Origin: CAZXVW01 sp964644025
Lineage (GTDB): Bacteria; Acidobacteriota; Terriglobia; Bryobacterales; Bryobacteraceae
Assembly (NCBI GenBank): GCA_964644025.1
Contig: CAZXVW010000139.1
Coordinates: 1-11,584 of the forward strand
DNA length: 11,584 nt
Reading direction: 5' to 3'
A program made the translations under genes and the position numbers. The notes under the pieces were generated by a model. That model was not told the origin of the DNA, did not search any database, and worked only from the letters and a program-made list of their open reading frames with translations. Shown one piece after another: positions 6,663 through 11,584 of this stretch. Each line of letters starts with the position of its first letter. Position 1 is the stretch's first letter.

Positions 6663-7829
6663 ATGGCTGAGCCAAACAATACTGTGACGCTAAACCGGAG
6701 AAACTTCCTGGCTGCATCAGCCGGCGCTGCCCTGGCGGCGGCGCTTGAGCAGAAAGCGGAAGCCGCACCCGCCGGCGCCACCGGGGAATGGCGCAACCGG
6801 CAGCCCGGCATGGCTTACCGGCGGCTGGGAAAAACCGGATTCATGGTTTCCGAAATCGTGATGGGCGGCGTTGGAATCCGGCCCAACCGGTATAAACACA
6901 TCTTCCTCGCCTTGGACAGGGGCCTGAACTACCTGGACACGGCTCCGGCGTACGGAAAGGGGGCCAGCGAGGAAGCCTTCGGCCTGGTGATCAGGGCCCG
7001 CCCCCGGGACAGCTTCTTCCTGAACACGAAGGTCAGCATCTGGGATGACAATCGCAACCGGCTCTTCGCGGAGATCTTCCAGAGCCTCCCGGATGCGGAA
7101 CAGAAGCGCCTGCTCCGGCTCGCCCAGGAGGATATTGAGCGGCGCCACGCCGAAGATCCCGACTACATCGGCAACTACTTCAGCGGTCAGGTAAAGGGAC
7201 TCCGGGCAACGGCGCTGAGCAACGTGATGGCCAAAAACTACGGCCGCCGCATCGACCGGGATAAGAATTTCAAGCAGATCATATTCGATTCCGTCGAGCA
7301 GAGTCTCCAGCGGCTGGGAACTGATCACCTGGACGTGCTCACCTGCCCCCACGGCGCCAGTTCCGCCTACGAGCTGCTCAACTACCCGGAAATCTTCGAG
7401 GCGTTCGAGAAGCTGAAACGGCAGGGCAAGGTGCGCCACCTCAGCGTCTCGGCGCACAATGACCCGGCCGGAGTACTGGAGGCGGCGGTGAAAGCCGGCG
7501 TGTACTCGATGGCCATGGTCGCCTACAGCATCGTCAACCATCGCTACGTGGATCGAGCGCTGGAAAAGGCCAGGCAGAACGATCTCGGCGTCATCGCCAT
7601 GAAGGTCGCCCGCCCGGTTCACAACGGGCGCGGCAAGGGCGTCCCGGACGACCCGCGGCGCGTCAAGCTCATCCAGGACGCTGTTCCGGGGCCGTTGAAG
7701 GTTCCCCAGAAGGCTTACCTGTGGGCCCTCCGCAACGCGAACCTCGGCGCCGTGATCTCCGATATGACCAGCGAGCAGATGGTGAAAGACAACTTGCCGC
7801 TGGCCGGCCGGAAACCGCCCGCCGCCTGA
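6663..7829 (+). CDS. Tat-exported aldo/keto reductase
   Basis: An NAD(P)H-dependent oxidoreductase with a TIM-barrel fold (388 aa). The start at 6663 is chosen because it directly precedes a twin-arginine leader (LNRRNFLAASAGAALAAAL, cleavage likely near AEA-AP). The frame is open upstream to 6291, but that part is antisense to the phosphatase. The catalytic tetrad is visible: Asp92 and Tyr97 in YLDTAPAYGKG, Lys123 in LNTKVS, His230 in LTCPHG. Asp-Tyr spacing is canonical, but Lys to His is 107 residues against 33 in human aldose reductase, so about 70 residues are inserted between barrel strands 3 and 4. SEQMVKDNL near the C-terminus is typical of the family; there is no C-terminal ferredoxin domain. 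The substrate is unknown, perhaps a sugar. It is transcribed away from the phosphatase gene. Confidence 0.92.
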   Translation: MAEPNNTVTLNRRNFLAASAGAALAAALEQKAEAAPAGATGEWRNRQPGMAYRRLGKTGFMVSEIVMGGVGIRPNRYKHIFLALDRGLNYLDTAPAYGKGASEEAFGLVIRARPRDSFFLNTKVSIWDDNRNRLFAEIFQSLPDAEQKRLLRLAQEDIERRHAEDPDYIGNYFSGQVKGLRATALSNVMAKNYGRRIDRDKNFKQIIFDSVEQSLQRLGTDHLDVLTCPHGASSAYELLNYPEIFEAFEKLKRQGKVRHLSVSAHNDPAGVLEAAVKAGVYSMAMVAYSIVNHRYVDRALEKARQNDLGVIAMKVARPVHNGRGKGVPDDPRRVKLIQDAVPGPLKVPQKAYLWALRNANLGAVISDMTSEQMVKDNLPLAGRKPPAA

Positions 7830-7848
7830 CTGTGCCTCTGGGTTTCCG
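7809..7848 (+). terminator. Possible hairpin across the reductase stop codon
   Basis: CGGAAACC (7809-7816) and GGTTTCCG (7841-7848) form a perfect 8-bp stem enclosing the TGA in a 24-nt loop. There is no following T-run, so intrinsic termination is doubtful. It may stabilise or pause the transcript. Confidence 0.25.
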
Positions 7849-7906
7849 CCTCGGCGTTCGGCTTCCCATCAACTGGCCCCCCACCATACCTGCCCCCCTG
7901 TATCGG

Positions 7907-7920
7907 CGGCGCGTGCGCCG
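7907..7920. promoter_or_regulatory. Palindrome over the -35 region of the first Gfo/Idh gene
   Basis: CGGCGC and GCGCCG are perfect inverted arms around GT, ending 10 bp before the TATAAT box, so the palindrome covers the -35 position. It could be an operator; in GC-rich DNA chance is also possible. Confidence 0.3.
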
Positions 7921-7930
7921 GATTCTGCGA

Positions 7931-7936
7931 TATAAT
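7931..7936 (+). promoter_or_regulatory. -10 box of the first Gfo/Idh gene
   Basis: A perfect TATAAT stands out in GC-rich surroundings, 49 nt before the ATG at 7986. No good -35 hexamer is seen at 16-18 bp. The predicted leader of about 43 nt contains a 6-bp hairpin (CCGCGC/GCGCGG, 7945-7959) and the ribosome site. Confidence 0.55.
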
Positions 7937-7970
7937 TCGCTCCACCGCGCCGTGCGCGGGCTCTTCTTGC

Positions 7971-7976
7971 AGGAGG
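7971..7976 (+). promoter_or_regulatory. Shine-Dalgarno site of the first Gfo/Idh gene
   Basis: AGGAGG lies 9 nt before the ATG at 7986 and supports that start. Confidence 0.8.
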
Positions 7977-7985
7977 CTTTCACCG

Positions 7986-9347
7986 ATGAATCACCCTGAT
8001 CAAAGACGCAGTCGGACGCCGGCCGCCGCGTCCGGTCCGGCGAACGCCCGCCGGAGCTCCCGCCGCCGGTTCCTGAGGTCCTCGGCGGCGCTGGTGTCGG
8101 CGACCGGCCTGGGCGCATTGCCCGCAACGCCTGCCTACGTCGCCGGCAGCGGCGTCATCCGGGTCGGCGTGATCGGCTCCGGCGGCCGCGGCACCGCCGC
8201 CGCTCTCAACGCCATGAACGCGGGCCGTGACGTTCATATCGTGGCGATGGCGGATATTCTCCTGAGCCGCATCCAGGAGAGCCGCGCCAAACTCAAGGTC
8301 AACAAGCCGGAGCAGGTGGAAGTCGACGAGGATCACATGTTCACCGGCTTCGACGCCTACAAGCATGTCATCGAAGCCTCCGACGCCGTCATCATCGCCA
8401 ACGCCGCGAAATTTCACCCGCTGCACCTCCGGGCCGCCGTCGAAGCGGGCCGGCATGTCTTCGTCGAAAAGCCGCACGCGATCGACCCGGCGGGCGTCAA
8501 GATCGTCCGGGCCGCCTGCGAGCTTGCCCGGAAGAAACGCCTCTCGGTGGTCTCGGGCCTGCAGAGCCGTTACCACCCGGGTTACCAGGAAACCATGCGG
8601 CGCGTGCACGACGGCGCCATCGGCGACATCGTGGCGATCCAGGAAACCTGGCTACGGGGCCCGTACGTGCTGCGGCCGCGCCGTCCCGGCGTCTCCGAGC
8701 TGATGCACCAGGCCAGCAACCAGTACCATTTTCACTGGCTGTCCGGCGACGACGTCCCGCAAACCCTGATTCACAACCTGGACCGCTCCCGCTGGGCGCT
8801 GCGGGAGCAGTCGCCCCTTTGGGCGCAAGGGATGGGCGGACGCTCCACCCTGCAGGGTGAGATTTACGGCGACGTCTTCGATCATCACGCGGTGGTCTAC
8901 GAGTTCCCGAACGGCGTCCGCGTTTACGCCTACTGCCGCACCATCGACAACTGTTACCGGGAAAACTCGAGCCTGCTGATCGGAACCAAGGGCAAGTGCG
9001 ATCTGCTGAACCTGCGGATCTACGGCGAGACCAACTGGCAGCACCCGGGGCCGAAATCGAAAGCGAACGCCTACGACCTGGAACACGTCGCGCTGTTTCG
9101 CGCCATCCGCTCCGGTAACCCCGTCAACAACGGCGACTACATGGTCCCCAGCACCTACACGGTCGTCATGGGACAGATCAGTTGCTACTCCGGAAAGAAA
9201 GTGACCTGGGAACAGATTACGGCCTCGGATTTCTACTACCCGCCGAAGCCGGAAGACTGCTCGCCGGACATGGACCCGCCGGTCAAGCCAGGCAAAGACG
9301 GTATCTACCCGGTGGCCTTCACTCCCGGCGTCTCAAAACTGCTCTGA
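7986..9347 (+). CDS. Tat-exported Gfo/Idh/MocA family oxidoreductase (copy 1)
   Basis: An NAD(P)-dependent sugar or cyclitol-type dehydrogenase of the Gfo/Idh/MocA family (453 aa). The N-terminus is long and arginine-rich, with the twin-arginine motif SRRRFLRSS at 25-33, a hydrophobic stretch to about residue 50, and cleavage likely near AYVAG. A Rossmann domain follows: VIRVGVIGSGGRG with the dinucleotide loop at 64-69, and VEKPHA with Glu161-Lys162-Pro163. The C-terminal alpha/beta domain carries LIHNLDRSRW, the usual His-Asn-x-Asp element of this family's active site. A clear ribosome site fixes the start. It converges on the second Gfo/Idh gene with a 29-bp gap. The two proteins look like distant paralogues rather than a recent duplicate. 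The substrate is unknown. Confidence 0.93.
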   Translation: MNHPDQRRSRTPAAASGPANARRSSRRRFLRSSAALVSATGLGALPATPAYVAGSGVIRVGVIGSGGRGTAAALNAMNAGRDVHIVAMADILLSRIQESRAKLKVNKPEQVEVDEDHMFTGFDAYKHVIEASDAVIIANAAKFHPLHLRAAVEAGRHVFVEKPHAIDPAGVKIVRAACELARKKRLSVVSGLQSRYHPGYQETMRRVHDGAIGDIVAIQETWLRGPYVLRPRRPGVSELMHQASNQYHFHWLSGDDVPQTLIHNLDRSRWALREQSPLWAQGMGGRSTLQGEIYGDVFDHHAVVYEFPNGVRVYAYCRTIDNCYRENSSLLIGTKGKCDLLNLRIYGETNWQHPGPKSKANAYDLEHVALFRAIRSGNPVNNGDYMVPSTYTVVMGQISCYSGKKVTWEQITASDFYYPPKPEDCSPDMDPPVKPGKDGIYPVAFTPGVSKLL

Positions 9348-9376
9348 CTTGGAGGCGGGACGGTACTCTCCGCACC

Positions 9377-10663
9377 TCACACGTTGGGCAGCGGATACTT
9401 ATCCCGGTAGCTTTTCCGGAGATAGCGGTTGGCCGCGGCGTCGTCGCCGAAAGTCTCCGTGGCGGGGTCGAACTGGATCTCCCGGCCGAGGTGGTGGGAG
9501 ATGTTGCCCAGGTGGCAGAGCGTGGTGCTCAGCCGCCCGATCTCGACGTCCGCGTTGGGCCGTTTCCGGCTCTTCACGCAGTCCAGGAAGTTCTTCTCGT
9601 GCAGCAAGGGAGTCTCCTGGCCCGAGGCCGCTATCGAATTATCCTTGCCGTAGACTTTCCAGCCGCGGCGGCCGACCACCAGCGTAGCGTCGGACCCATA
9701 GAAGGCTGTGCCGGAAGTCATTCCTTCCAGCGGGTGGTGCTTGGCGAAGCTCCGCAATTCCCAGACCAGTAGGAAATCGCCGTAATCATAGGTGGTCACT
9801 TGGGTGTCGGGAACCTCCTTGGCGTCGTGTAGCCAGTAGATGCCATCATTGCTCATGATCCGACGGGGCAGGGAAGCTTTCAAACCGCGCATCTTCTGAA
9901 TCCCCATCATCGCCACGTCGAGAAGGTGAATGCCCTGGTTGCCCAGCTCACTGTTGCCGTAATCCCAGAAAAACCGCCACGTGTAATGGAAACGGTTGGG
10001 GTTGAAAGGACGCTGCGGCGCCGGGCCGAGCCAGACATCGTAGTCCACCGTGTCCGGAGGCGCACAGTCAGGTGGATTGCCGATGGAAGCGCGCACCTGG
10101 CACATCCACGCCTTGATCATGCAGATCTTGCCGAGCTTCCCGGAGGCCGCGTACGCGGCGGCCTGCTGGAAATGCTCGCCGCTGCGGCGCTGAGTGCCCA
10201 CCTGGGCCACGCGGTTGTACTTGCGGACCGCGTCCCGGATCAGGTGTCCCTCCTGGATCGTCTGGGACAAGGGCTTCTCGACGTAAAGATCCTTGCCCGC
10301 CTGGCAGGCCAGCAGCGCAATGTGCGTATGCCAGTGGTCCGGCGTAGCAATGATGACGCCGTCGATGTCCTTGTCCTCCAGCACCCGCCGGAAGTCCTTT
10401 TCCAGAGCCGGAGCTTTACCCTGGACCTCGGTGATCACCGGCCCGATCTGGCCGAGAATGGCTTCGTCGATATCACAAAACGTCTTGATGCGCGCACCGG
10501 CCTGGATGGCGCGCCGGGCCACGTTCTTGCCCTGGTTACGTCCCCCGATCAGCGCCAGCGTGACGGTTTCATTCGCACCCCGGGCCAGCGGGTTGAGGTT
10601 GAGTGGACCGGCGGCCAGCGCGGCCATCCCTGCCCTGGTGACAAAGGATCTGCGGTTCTGCAT
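9377..10663 (-). CDS. Tat-exported Gfo/Idh/MocA family oxidoreductase (copy 2)
   Basis: A second predicted NAD(P)-dependent Gfo/Idh/MocA dehydrogenase, 428 aa from the ATG at 10663. An in-frame ATG 27 nt further up would add nine residues before the leader and is less likely. The leader is QNRRSFVTRAGMAALAAGPLNL, a twin-arginine signal. The Rossmann loop is LALIGGRNQGKN. Later come ATPDHWHTHIA and VEKPLS with Glu129-Lys130-Pro131. GNQGIHLLDVA with His246 and Asp249 is the family's catalytic-region motif. The sequence matches the large group of acidobacterial/planctomycete exported members. No ribosome site precedes the ATG, and a -10-like box sits only 10 nt upstream. Substrate unknown. Confidence 0.92.
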   Translation of the reverse strand: MQNRRSFVTRAGMAALAAGPLNLNPLARGANETVTLALIGGRNQGKNVARRAIQAGARIKTFCDIDEAILGQIGPVITEVQGKAPALEKDFRRVLEDKDIDGVIIATPDHWHTHIALLACQAGKDLYVEKPLSQTIQEGHLIRDAVRKYNRVAQVGTQRRSGEHFQQAAAYAASGKLGKICMIKAWMCQVRASIGNPPDCAPPDTVDYDVWLGPAPQRPFNPNRFHYTWRFFWDYGNSELGNQGIHLLDVAMMGIQKMRGLKASLPRRIMSNDGIYWLHDAKEVPDTQVTTYDYGDFLLVWELRSFAKHHPLEGMTSGTAFYGSDATLVVGRRGWKVYGKDNSIAASGQETPLLHEKNFLDCVKSRKRPNADVEIGRLSTTLCHLGNISHHLGREIQFDPATETFGDDAAANRYLRKSYRDKYPLPNV

Positions 10664-10673
10664 AACGACACCC

Positions 10674-10679
10674 AATATA
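10674..10679 (-). promoter_or_regulatory. -10-like box of the second Gfo/Idh gene
   Basis: TATATT on the minus strand ends 10 nt before the ATG at 10663, so the transcript would have a leader of only a few bases and no Shine-Dalgarno. No clear -35 is seen. Confidence 0.4.
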
Positions 10680-10700
10680 CAGGAAACCACCCTTGCCCGA

Positions 10701-10722
10701 TCAGCCGGGGCCCGCTGGCTGA
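10701..10722. promoter_or_regulatory. Inverted repeat upstream of the second Gfo/Idh promoter
   Basis: TCAGCC (10701-10706) and GGCTGA (10717-10722) are perfect inverted arms around a 10-nt centre. The site lies just upstream of the TATATT box, covering about -29 to -50, where an operator or activator site could be. Just beyond it, GCTCACCG occurs twice 14 bp apart (10728 and 10742). Otherwise nothing is recognised between 10664 and 10796. Confidence 0.3.
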
Positions 10723-10796
10723 CCTCTGCTCACCGCTGTTCGCTCACCGGAAGTGGGAACCCGTGCGCTGGACGCCGCCGCGGCCGGCAAAGAGAT

Positions 10797-10814
10797 CCCC
10801 GGCTTCCGCCGGGG
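10797..10814. other. Hairpin in the divergent intergenic region
   Basis: CCCCGGC and GCCGGGG form a perfect 7-bp stem around TTCC, 27 bp before the TAAGAT box of the glycosyltransferase gene. No gene ends here and no T-run follows, so it is not a terminator of an annotated gene. It may be an operator or insulate the two divergent genes. Confidence 0.35.
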
Positions 10815-10841
10815 GTTGTGACGCGCGCCCGGCCGCCGGTC

Positions 10842-10847
10842 TAAGAT
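10842..10847 (+). promoter_or_regulatory. Possible -10 box of the glycosyltransferase gene
   Basis: TAAGAT lies 36 nt before the ATG at 10884. The nearest -35-like string, TTGTGA (10816-10821), is 20 bp upstream, which is long. The assignment is weak. Confidence 0.35.
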
Positions 10848-10883
10848 GGAACGTGCCGTCGGCATTCCGGCCGCGTGAGCATC

Positions 10884-11584
10884 ATGCGCATTAGTATCGA
10901 CGCCACGCCGCTGCTGCTGCGGAGCGCGGGCGTCAAGAACTACTTCTATTACTGGCTCCGCTTCTTGCGCCAGGCGGCGGGCGAGGACAAGATTGTCGCC
11001 TTCCCGTTCCTGGGCCGGTTCGGCGAGCTGGTGCACGAGCGGTCGGTCCTGGGCCCCATCGGCACCTGGCCTCGTCTGGCCCTGCTTCACTTTGTCAATA
11101 TTCCTCATAACCCGGCGGTCGACTTAATGAACTTCCGCGCTGACGTGTTCCACGTTTCCAATCAAATACGCAACCCGCCGCGATGGACGCCTGTGACCGC
11201 GACGATCCATGACCTGACCTGCTGGCTGATGCCGGAGTTGCACACGCCTGCGAACGTGCTCGCTGACCGGCATTATGCCGAGAAAGCCCTGCGGCCGGCG
11301 GCCGGCTTGATCGCCGTCTCGGAAAACACCAGGAGAGATGCCATTCGCGTGCTCGATCTGGATCCGGCAAAGGTGGAGGTGATTCATCCCGGCGTCGCCG
11401 AAACGTACTTTTCCGCGTCGCCGGACGAGGGGCGCCGGCTCGGAAAGCGCTATGGCCTGGCGCACCCGTACATCCTTTTCGTCGGAACCATCGAACCCCG
11501 GAAAAACCTGGACACGCTGCTGGATGCCTACGCCGGGCTGCCGCGCTCGCTTAAAAGAGAAGTGGATCTGGTCGTCATCGGGCC
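10884..11584 (+). CDS. GT4-type glycosyltransferase, N-terminal part (cut by window end)
   Basis: The reading frame is open from the ATG at 10884 to the window edge (233 codons, no stop). It is a GT-B retaining glycosyltransferase of the GT4/glycosyl transferases group 1 type, which transfers a sugar from an activated donor, usually in cell-surface polysaccharide synthesis in the cytoplasm. Visible marks are the N-terminal strand RISIDATPLLL, a Gly-rich turn at 15-20, FHVSNQ, TIHDLTCW (107-114), AVSENTRRD (144-152), VIHPGV (166-171) and FVGTIEPRKN (199-208), which opens the donor-binding domain. The rest of that domain lies outside. An in-frame GTG at 10875 is an alternative start; neither has a good ribosome site. 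There is no signal peptide, in contrast to the other six genes. Confidence 0.9.
   Translation, partial: MRISIDATPLLLRSAGVKNYFYYWLRFLRQAAGEDKIVAFPFLGRFGELVHERSVLGPIGTWPRLALLHFVNIPHNPAVDLMNFRADVFHVSNQIRNPPRWTPVTATIHDLTCWLMPELHTPANVLADRHYAEKALRPAAGLIAVSENTRRDAIRVLDLDPAKVEVIHPGVAETYFSASPDEGRRLGKRYGLAHPYILFVGTIEPRKNLDTLLDAYAGLPRSLKREVDLVVIG

Noticed and set aside
5693..6670. 325-codon open frame antisense to the phosphatase gene
   Set aside because: No recognisable domain or ribosome site, and the opposite strand encodes a clear signal peptide and domain in this stretch.
9348..9376. Possible bidirectional terminator in the 29-bp gap between the convergent Gfo/Idh genes
   Set aside because: Only an imperfect stem (GAGG-CGG with CCG-CA-CCTC, bulged) and no T-run on either strand.
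7986..10663. The two Gfo/Idh genes as a recent inverted duplication
   Set aside because: The proteins share only family motifs (Rossmann loop, EKP, His/Asp region); leaders, lengths and flanking sequence differ.

Overview
The window is high-GC bacterial chromosomal DNA. It holds six complete protein genes and the 5' part of a seventh, on alternating strands and without an evident operon. The style of the genes suggests an acidobacterium of the Bryobacterales/Solibacter type: twin-arginine-led Gfo/Idh/MocA and aldo/keto reductases, an exported sulfatase, a large PhoD-like phosphatase, CocE-type hydrolase, near-leaderless starts and 7-bp short tandem repeats. A planctomycete or verrucomicrobial origin cannot be excluded from sequence alone. 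No phage, transposase, CRISPR, tRNA or rRNA was seen.

Layout. (1) 44-1723 (+): Sec-exported CocE/NonD alpha/beta hydrolase. (2) 1724-1912: convergent spacer holding a REP-like palindrome and a decayed copy of the 3' end of the downstream phosphatase gene. (3) 1913-3502 (-): Tat-exported FGly sulfatase with a CTPSR active site. (4) 3503-3775: the sulfatase promoter (perfect -35 and -10 hexamers, 20-bp spacer filled by a palindrome), a REP-like double hairpin, and eight 7-bp tandem repeats. (5) 3776-6535 (-): large exported PhoD-like metallophosphatase with an extra N-terminal domain. (6) 6663-7829 (+): Tat-exported aldo/keto reductase, divergent from the phosphatase. (7) 7986-9347 (+) and 9377-10663 (-): two convergent Tat-type Gfo/Idh/MocA oxidoreductases. 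(8) 10884-end (+): GT4-type glycosyltransferase cut by the window edge.

Functional reading. All six complete genes carry an N-terminal export signal (two Sec-like, four with a twin-arginine motif), so this is an envelope/periplasm-directed block. Three are predicted NAD(P)-dependent oxidoreductases with Tat-like leaders, as expected for enzymes exported already folded around a cofactor. Together with a sulfatase, a phosphatase and an esterase/peptidase they could strip substituents from, and oxidise, extracellular glycans, but a common pathway is inference only.

The most unusual feature is structural. The sulfatase gene is flanked by direct repeats of the phosphatase 3' end plus its downstream palindrome. 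The sulfatase C-terminus ends in the phosphatase-tail motif ITRAHG, and beyond its TAG stop the reading frame continues, still in frame, through 33 codons resembling the phosphatase C-terminus. This points to past recombination or duplication at this locus.
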